Shown here piece by piece: positions 24,863-36,800 of a DNA stretch of 64,000 nt. The first letter of the stretch is position 1. Each line of letters starts with the position of its first letter. The translations under genes were made by a program, and so were the position numbers. The DNA is from Adineta ricciae (taxonomy: Eukaryota; Rotifera; Eurotatoria; Adinetida; Adinetidae), in NCBI GenBank assembly GCA_905250025.1, contig CAJNOJ010000119.1, positions 62,001-126,000 of the forward strand. The letters run 5' to 3'. The notes under the pieces were generated by a model. The model was given only the letters and a program-made list of their open reading frames with translations, made no database searches and was not told where the DNA came from.

Positions 24863-25719
24863 TAATACAACGTTGTAATTAGATCGTCGTCTGTCGATAA
24901 GTGAATCATTTCGATTTCCAATCGGTGCACGTGTTCTTACTGTTACAAGTTCTCATATTTAATTCATTCAAGACGACGAATTGGGTGGAGCATTGAATTA
25001 AATCAACTGGACATCTCTATACAACATCTCAATTAGATCTGCACCAGCAGTAATAGTAACATACGATCATCAATTCATTCTAACGATTGAATTAGACTCT
25101 GCTTAGCGAACAAATGACACACATGTCACATCTCTCATTTTACAACAACGACACACGACTACATTGGTAAATAAAATAGAACGTCTGGCAATCGAGTGTG
25201 ACTGTAGAATGAAAAAAAAAACGACAGATAGAATCATAAAAAATGAGAATTATTTTGTAGTTAATTTTTCTGACACATATAATGACAATGGTTTAGTTGG
25301 CATCTCGTCTAATTAACGATCACGAAATAAGCATGCAAAAAAAAAGAGACAGGACAACTCGCTATATACAAACATACAATCTATCTATCGTTGTATGACC
25401 GAAGGACATCGTACAGACATCATTTTGTTAAATTGTGTCACACCTATTCTTTATCTTCTACACATGAACATTTCTTTCTCTTAATATTTCATCATCTAGT
25501 AGAAAATGACGATGAAAAAAACTATGATTATTACCATTGATTGTACTCTTGTATAATTTTGAAGATGACATCATCGTCTTTCTCTCTCTCTCCCGGCTTC
25601 GTTTTTATATAACTTTACTGGACACATAATAATAGTCGAAGACTAATATATAAATAGAGAATAACTCGCATGGTTTCCGATTTTCTTATATTTTCCGGTA
25701 GATGACCTTCTAGAACTAA
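24863..25719. other. spacer of inverted repeat, no gene seen
   Basis: About 0.9 kb between the two arms. AT-rich, with pyrimidine-rich patches near 25580-25600. No supported coding sequence. Confidence 0.5.
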
Positions 25720-25843
25720 TATACCAATTGTACTTACAAAGAATTTTCGACAAACGGTCAAGGTGATTGTACGCAAAAAGAATTTCATCAATCATACGCA
25801 AAGACAATTCGCGCAGAAGAAGATTCTTTTTTTGTTAATGCAA
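25720..25843 (+). CDS. possible misplaced protocadherin EC1 exon (inverted)
   Basis: A stop-free stretch of 41 codons after TAA at 25717. It reads NCTYKEFSTNGQGDC, then SYAKTIRAEEDSFFVNA, and ends at a possible GTAATG donor. An IRAEE-like strand is what protocadherins have at the start of EC1, which is exactly the part missing from the minus-strand gene. The orientation is opposite to that gene, as expected if this segment is inverted in this assembly or haplotype. There is no start codon. This is a suggestion from a short stretch. Confidence 0.3.
25775..25843 (-). repeat. right arm of perfect 69-bp inverted repeat
   Basis: Partner of 24794-24862. The separation is 912 bp. Confidence 0.9.
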
Positions 25844-27416
25844 GTAATGGATTTGCAGCGAAGTGTCTAAAATGAAAATGACTAAGACGATTTGGGTTTG
25901 AAAATATGTCGCGATTTCTTTTTTTCTTCAATATTTTTGTTCAACGAAGTAAAAAATAATTTCCGGTTGGTCAGGTAAACTAAACAAATTCAAGGAATCG
26001 GTCTGGTTACAGAATGTAATTTTATATAAAGAATAAAATTTCTTTTTTTTACACCGGAGAACAGCAGAACATCGAGTAGAGAACGGCAGAGAGGTGATGT
26101 CTCTATCTGCATACTAAATATTAATACGCTTTACATGTTGTTACGCATAATCGGGTTAAAAAATGCTAATCTCATATGGATTCATCATCGAACATAACGG
26201 GAAATGAAAGAAATCAGCTAACCTGCGACAAATATGTGTATTGGTTGGAGTGTCGGTGAGATTCATGGAAATTAAAGTAATATTGACTAAGGAAAAGTGT
26301 GAGAGAATATTTTCTCTCGACCTTGGAACATAGTGTAAATGTGTTCAGCGATTATTTTTGTGTGAAAATCGGAGAAATTATTTCCGACATGCATATTGCG
26401 TGAATGTATGCTTTTTCCCCTAATAGATGCATTAGAAGGAGAATTCATCGATCTGTCATTTGAATGCTTGTTCAGGATCCGAAATAGAAGAGAAAAAAAA
26501 CAAGATCATGGTTGACATTTTCATCAAGAATTGATTTGAAAACTGATTCGATGACAAAAAGTCTAACAAAGTGTTTTTAGTAAGAATTTCATGATTAGAG
26601 ATGGTTAATCACCGAATTCAGTCAATCATCTGACATTTTCACGATAAAAACCACTAATAATTCTAACCTTTGACAATTCCATGTTCTAATCTTCGATCAA
26701 TCATCTAATATAACACGTCATATCATCGAAAACACTTATGTACAGAAAAAAACCAATTGCCTTTTTCCCTTCGGACATCCATTTTTTATGTTACGAACCC
26801 ATTTCTTCATCTGCGCAGAAAAACTTCGAACATTTACGAAGTTTCCTCGTGATTAATGATCTACATTTCATAAAATGTCTGATTGCACATTCATCCTACA
26901 TCTATATGTCAAAAAAAGGTGAAATATTATTGATTTTTTGAGTAACCGACTAGGTTATTTATCCACCGGTAAATCAACTGTTAACTGGCGACGTCTTGCG
27001 ATTTATTTTGATTAATCAATAAAGAACGTAAGAGAAAACCTGTTATACCTTCGATAAGATGCTTTTCTACACACATTTCATCACATTTTTTGTCATCTAA
27101 ACAAATCATTCATCAAGGTAAAAATGACCCGATATTCAATTATGATCGATATTTTCCGTTTTTGCTTCGTTGAAAGTACGCGCTTTGATGATATATATAT
27201 ATATATTTCAGTATATGCAGAGAGAAAGACACATTATAAGACGAGAAAAAAAAATAAAATTAAAATTTCATTTAAAATACAATAAATATCGCGTAAATGT
27301 TTATATGCACATTCTTTACAATAAAAATTTGTTTGTTAAATACATTAACAACAGAGAGAGAGAGAGAAAGATTTGATCACAATAGTTATTCATGTTCGTT
27401 TGTTTCGATAAATGAA
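25844..27416. other. gene-free region
   Basis: AT-rich sequence with homopolymers, a TA run near 27190 and GA-rich runs near 27355. Frames at 26738-26941 and 27170-27376 are low-complexity and unsupported. Confidence 0.5.
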
Positions 27417-28399
27417 TTATTCATTCGAAAGTAAATAATTCGTACCTTTCTTCAACGAATTTCGTTTGCCAAGATGTAAGGAGCGTCTTAATGTATCGAA
27501 TCGTTGAGCAAAAGTTTGCTTTTTATCCGGAGCGTCATCTTGATCGTCATGGTGCTGATGATCAAGATCGTCGTCGAGACAATTTACAATTTGTTGTTGT
27601 TTTGCATGACGCTTTTTAAACAGAAGGGATATTTGCGCACGAAACGACCGATTAAATTTGGTTTTCTTTGTTTGCGAATCGTTTGGAGATGAAATATAGC
27701 CAGACTCTTGTTGATCAGTTATGTTAAGTGTAGAGCACTCAGGATTGGGCACTGATTTCCTAGAAGAAGGAAAAAACGAGTGTTTGAAGAATAGAGAAAG
27801 ATGATTGATGATTAGTCATACGATTGATTCATATGCGTTGGTGCTAATGGAGCTTTTCGTCGTTTTGGAGGAAGTTTGGTGTTATCTGATGTATCGGTTG
27901 TTTTTTCTGCTGGTAAAGTAATTGGTGATGTCAAACCTGTTGAGATTGGCGAGATAAGTAGATTGACTGGATGATTTTCATCGTTGCTTTTGAATATCAA
28001 TCGTTTATTTGAATTGTTGCTTTCCAATCGTGGACGTTGTCGTGTTAAAGTATTTCGAAATGATTTTCGAATTTGATCGGTTAGTTTGTCAAACGGTCGA
28101 AGACGAGGATTGGAATTTACTGAAGTTGAAAATGGGTCGTCATCATCGTCCTCGTCATTGATGTGGTTATTATACGGGTGTTCACTGGTTTTGGTTTTGT
28201 TTCGATTTGGCGATGATGAACGCGGCGGTGAGGCTGAATAGCGACGTCGTCGTAGGAAACCTTTCGATTGTTTGGATTTCACCAGATGCGAATTCGAACT
28301 TGTGACTACATGGTCATTTCGCGGATTAATTTGATCATCATCACCAGTAATATCCTTACGTCGACGAGAATTAAATGATTTTCGCAGGCTATATTTCAT
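27417..28399 (-). CDS. uncharacterised polybasic protein with repeated basic Ser/Phe motifs
   Basis: Two exons joined by a short intron (about 27760-27815), in frame as NQS/KSVPNPECS. I prefer the start at 28399 (MKYSLRKSFNSRRRKD) because a TTTAAG acceptor lies just before it. An upstream ATG at 28438 is also in frame. About 300 residues, disordered, with an acidic DEDDDDDP patch and a Ser-Pro patch (SASPPRSSSP). Four spaced motifs share a basic/hydrophobic/Ser pattern: SLRKSFNSRRRK, QIRKSFRNTLTRQR, FNRSFRAQISLLFKKR and LRRSLHLGKRNSLKK. Such patterns resemble the aPKC-regulated membrane-binding motifs of Numb, Lgl and related polarity proteins (established for those families; inference here). 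No enzymatic domain or homologue is recognised. Confidence 0.6.
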
Positions 28400-30208
28400 T
28401 CTTAAACAAAAATGAGAATAGTAGATACACTCAATCATATAATTTCGTTAACCATTCAACCGTTTGACTGGACTAAGTAACCTTGAACACTCGCTTTTCT
28501 TGGTATATATATTATGTATAAGCAGAAAAGAAGAAACCGGTATGAGACAGAAAAACATGACAATCAGAATGTGAAGAGAAAAAGCGAGTTTTAGCAAGGC
28601 CACCTATATTTTTTTTCTTTTTTTTTCTCGCTCGGTTTTGTAGTCATATTAAATGAAAAAGAAAAGGTATGCCTGTGTATATACTTATTAGAAATTAGAT
28701 TCTAAGTAGGAGTAAACGTGTGAGAGAGGATGCTGTTGCAAGAACAGCAGTAACTGGAAAAATATATGTGATGTATGCACCCGAAGTAGTAATTTAGATA
28801 ACAATAAAAAGAAACCAAAGGAAAAGAGAAAAAAGAAGAAGAAGAAAGCGTAGGAGAATCAACGCGGATTGAAGAACGTAAACAGAGAAGAAGAACGAAG
28901 AAAGATCTTGTATGAAAACACTACGAACGGGAACTCGTTATTTCTTTAGTATAAGAGTAACAGCGACGCAACATGTCATGATTGTCGCATCTTAGAATGA
29001 ACGTTTCTTTTCTCATAGAGTCTTCACTCGAGCATAAGAGGGAAGGATCAATGAAGCAAATGAATATGAATGAAGAAAGAAAAATAGGAAAAGAAAAAAA
29101 AGAGGCGTGAGTAAAAGTCTCTTTCCAATAGGCTCAGAGGAAAATGGCGTGATGCATACAGAAAGGTATTCAATTATATCTTTATTTCAACTTATGCTCT
29201 TGCTGGCATGAGTGTGTGGAGGGAAGACAGAGAGAGAGAGAGAAATCAAACCATCGGAAAGAAAATATGTGTAAAATACCGTCCACTTAACAAGAAGTGC
29301 TCGTTAAACACGTCTTTTCACAAGAAACAGACAAGCATCACGAACGAATGAAGAAAATCGTAATAGTAAACGATTTTTCTTCATATTAACAAGTCAGAAG
29401 AAACACGATGTACATGCAAACGTAACCTTTTCTTCTTCGATTCTTCAGTCATCTGTTATTCGTCGGCCACATCATCCTATCGATCAGATGGGAATGACAG
29501 TTGTCCTTGTGTTGCTTTTCTCTCGTTCGCCTTATTCGGAAAGAAAGAAAAGAAAAGAAAATGCGTTCGTTAGTTACTTATTTATATATCTATATCGATA
29601 TTTAGTTGTTTTCAATAAATATTTTCGTTTTATTTACACTGATTCGATATATTGAAGGATAGAAATGAATGACTGCAACGAAGTTGATTTTGTATAAAAA
29701 TGACGTTAGTATCTGAAAATAGAATTGTCGAGAAATATTGTAAATATTAATGAGAATCGTTGAAAAAAGATTTCTTTTCATAGAAACACGGAAGTTTTTT
29801 TCCTTCTTTCTGCTTTTTTTTCTGCATGAAATTCAGGATGGCAGAAAATAATAATTGAATGAACGAGTTCCGGGAGCAATGCTTCCATCTGACAATGAGT
29901 TAGGTTAAAGCTTCGAACAAAAAAGACTTTCATCTTACTTGAAAATATTAATCTCGTAAAATTCCATCGAAATGATTTTATTTGATCCGAGATGAAGATA
30001 CACCATCGCAAAGGACTGAACAAATGCGTTACTTATAAATAAGTCAATAGAGAAGAGTTGAAAGAATAATGTTCGAAATTAATCTTTCGGCCGGAGAAGA
30101 ATAATTCATGAAGGAATTGATTCTCTTGAGTACAATGAAACACTCTATGTTAACAATTTCTGTATATTGCTTTAGACCAGCGATATTCTCAAACGTTTTT
30201 CCGAGCTC
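28400..30208. other. gene-free region between divergent genes
   Basis: 1.8 kb of purine-rich (AGAA) sequence upstream of two divergent genes, including a GA run near 29233-29243. The minus frame 29778-30023 is unsupported. Confidence 0.5.
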
Positions 30209-31120
30209 ATGGCGGCAATAAATACTACTTCAGCTTCCATTCCACATTGGGTATTGAACGGCACTATTTATGGTTCCAATGATTCTTTTCTTTTATTGAA
30301 TATTTTTCCAGCAGACGTAGCTGATGATCTATTCTATAAACTACGTGATGAAATAGCTTGGAATGAGATGAGACAGAAAGGTGGCCGAGTGCCACGTGAC
30401 ATATCTATCCAAGGAACGATTGAAGTTAAGAACGGTGATGAATATGAGCCACTCTATCGTCATCCTGCCGATGAACAGCCTGAATTGATAACATGGTCGC
30501 CAACCGCATTGATTATTAAAGAACGAATCCAAGAATTAATCGAACAAAAACTAAATCATGCATTGATACAGTATTATCGAAATGGAAAAGACTTCATTGG
30601 CGAACATTCAGATAAAACTTTAGATGTCTTACTTCATTCGAATATTGTAAATTACAGTTTAGGTGCTACTCGAACCATGATACTCAAACATAAAACTCAA
30701 GCGGGTGTTAAACAACGTTTCAAACTTCCGCACAATTCACTATTTATCTTAGGCTGGAAGACCAATCGGGAATGGCTTCATTCCATTAAACAAGACAATC
30801 GCGCTGATATGGATAAAGACGCTGATGAATTGGCATTTTCCAGTCAACGAATATCGTTGACTCTACGTACAATTGCGACATTTCGTAATCGTCGAACGGG
30901 AGAATTGCATGGTCAAGGTGCACGAAATAAAACCTTAGAAGAAATCCATCGAGATCAAACTATGGATACAAACGATGAACAAAATATGTTGATGGCATTT
31001 AGTGCTGAAAATAAACAATCTTCGGAATTCGATTGGAATCAGCAATATGGCGACGGTTTCAATGCGTTAAATTTTAAAGTTTTGAACTCTATTTTGATAG
31101 ATGAGGAAGAAAAAAAATGA
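30209..31120 (+). CDS. AlkB-family 2-oxoglutarate/Fe(II) dioxygenase, fungal-type
   Basis: AlkB-type enzymes oxidatively demethylate alkylated nucleic acids. The 303-residue frame is uninterrupted. Visible features in order: GGRVPRDISIQG, a segment typical of fungal AlkB proteins; LYRHPADE; LIQYYRNGKDFIGEHSDKT, carrying the metal-binding His-x-Asp; SLGATRTMIL; PHNSLFILGWKTNREWLHSI with the distal metal His; and QRISLTLRTIATF with the 2-oxoglutarate-binding Arg-x5-Arg. GQGAR follows. All catalytic residues appear intact. It has no introns, unlike most neighbours. It is tail-to-tail with DYNC1I, 110 bp apart. The substrate (DNA or RNA) cannot be told from sequence. Fungal resemblance is from memory of the family and should be tested by phylogeny. 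Confidence 0.9.
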   Translation: MAAINTTSASIPHWVLNGTIYGSNDSFLLLNIFPADVADDLFYKLRDEIAWNEMRQKGGRVPRDISIQGTIEVKNGDEYEPLYRHPADEQPELITWSPTALIIKERIQELIEQKLNHALIQYYRNGKDFIGEHSDKTLDVLLHSNIVNYSLGATRTMILKHKTQAGVKQRFKLPHNSLFILGWKTNREWLHSIKQDNRADMDKDADELAFSSQRISLTLRTIATFRNRRTGELHGQGARNKTLEEIHRDQTMDTNDEQNMLMAFSAENKQSSEFDWNQQYGDGFNALNFKVLNSILIDEEEKK

Positions 31121-31158
31121 CATAAAAGCTTAATGAAAATTCCCATTAAACAACCCGA

Positions 31159-31164
31159 AATAAA
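31159..31164 (+). terminator. polyadenylation signal of AlkB gene
   Basis: AATAAA lies 38 bases after the stop codon, inside the 110-bp convergent gap. Confidence 0.55.
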
Positions 31165-31230
31165 AAGAGAAAAAAAACGAAACCAAACAGAATAAAACTT
31201 GTCTTTTTTCTTCGTAAAATTTTGTTCCAT

Positions 31231-33344
31231 TTACGAATTGTGACTAACCGACGTTGCACTTGTTGTTGCTGTTGTTGTCGCTGTCGGAACATTTGTCGGA
31301 TGATTATCATCAAATGCATCAAGTGTATTTCGTTTAAATTCTTGTAATGTACTACTTAACTTATTAAAATCATCTTGTTTTGGATTGGTAAGAAATTCAT
31401 TGACATCATATAAACGTAATTTACCTTGATCGTCACCTAAGATGATCTGTTGACCATTATGTGACCATAGACATTTGTTTAACGCGACATTGCCATCTAA
31501 TGTTGTACTTAGTAAGGGTAATTCAGAATCATGGTTCAAATTCCAAATGTCGAAACGACCAGTTATATCACACGTTAAGAATACACTCGGATGAACTGGT
31601 GACCAGCGTACATCAGTAACGTAATCGCTGTTGACTTCGAATGAGTTGAGCGGTTTGGATTCTTTCAATGACCATAGTTTTACACTCCAATCAAATGAAG
31701 ATGTCAAGAACAGGGGAGAGAAATCAACAGAGCCATTGACATTGTGACAGCTAAGACCTTTAAAAGAGGGGAAGATAGAGAATTGTTTTTCGAATCAACT
31801 GACAAACCTGTAATTGGGCCGAAATGTCCTTCGTAACTATCTTGAATTCCGGCTTTATTTCCATGTCTGGAACCGGAATAAGCTTGACCTTCTTCACTAC
31901 CAATGACAAAGTTATTCACTTCGACACCAGGAAAGACCATTCGTGTTGCTGCAACAGGTTTTGTTCGGTATGCTAAATCCATACTCTCTTGTGGTTGAGT
32001 CATCATTTCAATATTCCACGAACACATTTTGCCTTCGTTGGATATCGAGATTAAGTTATTTGCATTTTGTGTACCTATTACTTGCAAACAATACACCGGA
32101 TGAGTATGAGACGATGCCGAGAGAGCAGTTCGTTGTACAGGCGTGCGTTTGTTCGTACGAGTATCCCAAACAACGATTTGGCCACTATAAGTACCACCTA
32201 AGAGAATGTTTGGATGAAATTTACTGAAAACACAAGATGTCACCCATGATTGACAATTGAACACATACTAAAATGAGAATTATCAGACAATTCTTCGTTG
32301 TGAACACAATATGGTTACTTCAGGAGTTGGTTTTGATTTAAATTTTGTATTCCAAATAAGTACAACACCATCAGATTCGTGCGTCGACTCATCGTTTTGT
32401 GAATACGATGCCAGAACTAATTCTGGATGATAAGTTGATGTATCAATACAAGTGACAATACGATGACGTGTCCATCGTTCATCGAAAAACTCTCGATCGA
32501 ATTTAATGATTTCTCCAACATCCATTTTTTCATTTTGTTCGTCTGATTCTCTTCCACTATAATCTTTGAATATATCAAATGCTTGTGGACTCTCCCACAA
32601 TGATCGTTCGATAATGCGAGCTGAGCGCGAAAAGAAATCTTGAAAGTGTTCGCTTTTCTGAATTTGTTCACGTTCTTCATTTGTTAATTCTTGTTTTACC
32701 AATGACGATTGACCTTGTAAACTAAATTGTTTATTTTGTTGTTTTAACGATCGAGTTCGCTCCAATTTTGCCACTGACGCTAATGACATACCAATCGATG
32801 GTTTGGTATTTTCATCAAAACTCATCGTATCTTCATCACTAACATAAACAAGTTGATTGCGCTCACCAGCCGTTGGTTGGGGAAATTCATCATCCCATTG
32901 TAAATGCTCGTGTTGAATGGGACTTGCAGCAGGATCTTTGTCACCTGATTCGATAGTTTGAACTTCTTTCGAATATGTTACTAATTCCTTGGGAGGAACA
33001 CTGATCGTTGCAGTGGTTTGTTGACAAATTTGTAACGCGATACTACTTGGAGGTCGCCGCTTTTGTTGCGATGACGATGCCGATGCGGATGCTGCTCCGG
33101 CTGACCCTGGTGAAACAGAGGGCGACGTAGCTGGAAGTGATGCTGTTTGAAGGATTCCAACTTCTTTAAGAATTTTATCTGGATCAGCATCCTCTCGTGT
33201 TGTTGTTAATGTCGTTGCTGGTATCGAAGCAAAACCCGGGGTCATAGGTGTTGTTGGAGTGTTCTTGAGCATCTTCTCTTGTCGCATCTTTTCCAATTTC
33301 GCCCGTTTCTCTTCGAGTTCACGTTTACGTTGATCAGTCGACAT
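31231..33344 (-). CDS. DYNC1I: cytoplasmic dynein 1 intermediate chain
   Basis: WD-repeat subunit that links dynein heavy chains to dynactin and cargo. The amino-terminal helix [24 protein letters not shown] is the dynactin p150/NudE binding region. [12 protein letters not shown] segment, a Ser/Ala-rich linker and [12 protein letters not shown] (compare REIVTYTKETQT) follow. The [16 protein letters not shown] block starts the WD propeller, which continues [77 protein letters not shown] and SFDWSVKLW. Three exons: introns at about 32273-32321 (joins PTPE/YVFNC) and about 31757-31808. Length is about 640 residues, normal for the family. Confidence 0.96.
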
Positions 33345-33841
33345 TGTTGCTGCTCGATGTCTTCAAGGGCACGACAAAAAAAATACAAAATGAAATAGAC
33401 AAATCTGCAAGGAAGAAGAATGGCAACATATGGTTCGCCTATAAAATCATTATATATTTTTATTCAATAGAATCTGTAAGCATACAGGGAGTGAGCAAAA
33501 CATCATCTGACTAAAGGTGCGTGTGTGTGTGTTGAAAAGTGAGAAACATCCTAAATAACAAATCCAAACTGATATTGAGCATTGAAGAGAAGTCATTCGA
33601 GAGAATAAAACCGGAAGAAAGAGTTTGAGATTGAATAAATAAAAAGTAAAAGAGAAATGCGCTAAGTCGACAAATGTCATAAAGCTGACAATAAAAACCA
33701 ACTAGTATTGCCAATAAAAGTACCGTTCGAGTAAAAGACAAAAATCTATCTGACTACTAAATTTAAAAATAAAAATGGAAGATAAAAATCAATACATGCA
33801 CTGTTATTAAAAGAAGAGATTAGAAAAACAACGAAATTTGA
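33345..33841. other. spacer between dynein IC start and integrin 3' end
   Basis: 497 bp holding the DYNC1I promoter/5' UTR and the integrin alpha 3' UTR, with a GTGTGTGTGTGT run near 33520. Minus-strand frames at 33450-33741 overlap in two frames and are unsupported. Confidence 0.5.
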
Positions 33842-36800
33842 TTACTTCACTGATTGATTGATAGATTCTACATCTACTAAAGGTTCATTCATTTTCGATG
33901 AATATTCATCGTCATCATATTCGACTGGAAAACGTGCTTCTTCTTCGATATCTGATTGATTTCCAAGATTGTTGTGAACTAAGTCATCATCTTCTTCATC
34001 TTCATCGATGTCTTGGTTATCAGCAGATGGCACTTCGGGTATTGAATGTATCAACGGAATCGTTGTTTGTTGAGATAAGAAATTTTCTTCGTTGAATGAA
34101 TTCGTTGTTGATGAGGGATAGAGAGTTTGTTGACGATGGGCTTGTCGAAGAAGGATCCGTTGGTGTTCATCACTGGAACTGTTCGTTGTCGTGCCATCGA
34201 GTGGAAGTGCTGTCGGCTTCTTTTTTATCGGTGGAGCTTTCGTTCGTTGAAAAAAACCAAGCTAAAACAAAAACATTCATAGAACAGTTTTCAGAGAACT
34301 GGTTGGAATAAATAGAGTAGTAACACGGCAAAACACAACGAACAATTATACCCGTGTGAAAAAATTCAAAGAAGGGGAGACGAGGGTGGTCGTCTACGGT
34401 TAAAAAAGCCGATCTAGAGTTGAGAAGAGAAAATATTCGTAGAAGAGCTTCGAGGCAAAGGGAAAGAAAATTTGTGAAATTATGACAAAAGGCAAACTTA
34501 CCAGACAGCAAACAATGACGATGAAAACGAGAAGAATAAGACCAGCCATAGCTCCGACTAGTGGTACCCAAAGTGGCAATCGCGGTACAATGATTTTATC
34601 CGATCGATTCGCAAACTCAACCGGTGTTGTTGCCTAAACATAAAAATAGTTCCAAGTACAAATTATGTTCGATTCAAGTTCACTTACAGAAGCATTGTCA
34701 TTGTCCGTTGATGTTTGATGTATAAGTAGATCATTAATATGTATTAATGCAAATGATTGTATGTCAACTCGATCGTATTTATCGATATATTCTTCGATTA
34801 GTGTACTGTTCCATAATCGAGCGCGAAGTTTAATGAAATAATAGTTTTGTGCCGAAAGGCTTTTAATATGGCAATAGATTGGATAACAACGAACGTTTTG
34901 ATAGTTTGGATCGCAGGACAATGTTAACGAACGCGTAATGGATGAGATGGGTGATGTAATTGTTGTCGCTAATGAAGCTTTGGAGTCCATTCCGTTTTCT
35001 GAATTTTGCTCATCACGACGTTTTCGATTAGTCATTGACGTTCGATTGAGTGAATCAAGTATATGAATATGATCACGCCATTGTGCCAAACGTTCGCAAT
35101 GTCCATCGATTTTCGTTCCACTACTCGATAGACTTGAAGAGACTTCCAGAATGGGCTCGTCAACGAGATAAAGTAAAAGTTTTCCATGTTCCCACTGTTC
35201 ATCTAATGTTTCATATGGCCAATAGATAGTTACATTATGCGAACGAACGCTATTTGGGCCACTGTTTATGATCTAAAGAAGCAAATTTCGTTCGACAAGT
35301 GTCGCATTTGACAATGGTGAAATTATTTACTGTGTAAACATGTGTTACTTCCATTCCGAATTGTTCAATAGTTTTCACTGAACTTAATCCGAGTGCTCCA
35401 TCGCCTGTTAAGGAAATCTGCTCTGGTTCATGTCCTGCACGTAGACTCAAGTCAGTTTTCAACAAAACTTTGGCTGTTAATGCAACATTATTATTTTCCA
35501 AATTCGTTTCATTTGTTAATGTTGTCGAATGAAAATCAAATCGTAAAATATTACTCAATGAAACATTTGATAATGTAAAAATAAGTTCAATAATCGAAAT
35601 CTTTTCTGGTGGAAATGGTCTGTTGAAGAAATCGGTCATTTTACATCGAACGTGATTGCCAAGTATCGGTTGACACGAATAACTTTTATCCTCCTAGAGT
35701 CAGAAGAGAGAAAGTTAGTTATTATCTCAATGCGAGAGCAGCGGTGGCCGTGAGTATTGTCCTCCTCTCCCACACCTCCGGAAAAAAAGAATACGAACCA
35801 TAATAGCCTGTGAAAACTGTACGAAGAATGCTGGGAAGTATACATCAATTTTCGTTCCAAATGCTGGATCTGCTTGTCGACGGTTGGGCTCGGCTGGCAC
35901 ATTGGCGAGAACAAGTCGGATGCGAATTTCGGAATCAAAACCGAGTACCGGAAGATTCGATGTGCTAAAAGCAATGAAATGAGTTTGAAATGCGTCGATT
36001 TAGATAGAAGATAGATCTGGGTGATTTGAGAAGCATTAGGCGTGAGATCTTACGAGTCCTGGTGAGAAATGATACTTTTAAAAGATGAAGAAATCACAGA
36101 TAGTTGTTTTTTTCTCTTTTGATTATCAAATCTTACTTTTGCCCATTGACGAATTCTGCAGTTAATTGAAGATCAGTTATACATTGATCATTATTGCCAC
36201 ATCCTTTATAAAAATTCGCCTAAATTACCAAGAGAATTCATTGAATTTCTGCGAATCAAGCAAACAGTTGATTCTCACTTGAAATTTCTTCGTTCGTTCA
36301 TCTTCAGTTCCATTAATCATCGGAAGAGCGACATCAGCAAGAAATGTTTTCGATCGAAGTTCATTTCGATCTTGTGAAACGTTATAAACCAATGAAAAAT
36401 GAATTGGCGTTAAGAAATCATCATTTCCGCTCTAAAATTTCAAAAATTATTCAATTATCATATCGATCGCGTTTCATATTACAACACTCAATTAACAGCA
36501 CACACACACACGTCTTCGAACTAGTTCATATCCTTGAATTGTTTGCGAAAAGAGATCAAATTTCTACGCGATTCGATACTGTCAAATTTAATTAATTTAA
36601 ACGCACATGAAGACGAATGATCTATTTGAACAAACCTTTGCAAAGAATGTTTGATTTTCACATGTATTTACAAGTTGCTTGGCTGTTACACTTGGTAAAT
36701 GATTGATATTCGATAGGATTCGACCAATCGTGAACAAAGTATCTGCAGTTAACGTGTAAATAATCATTAAATTTTGTGCTAATTTATCTTTGGATTCCAC

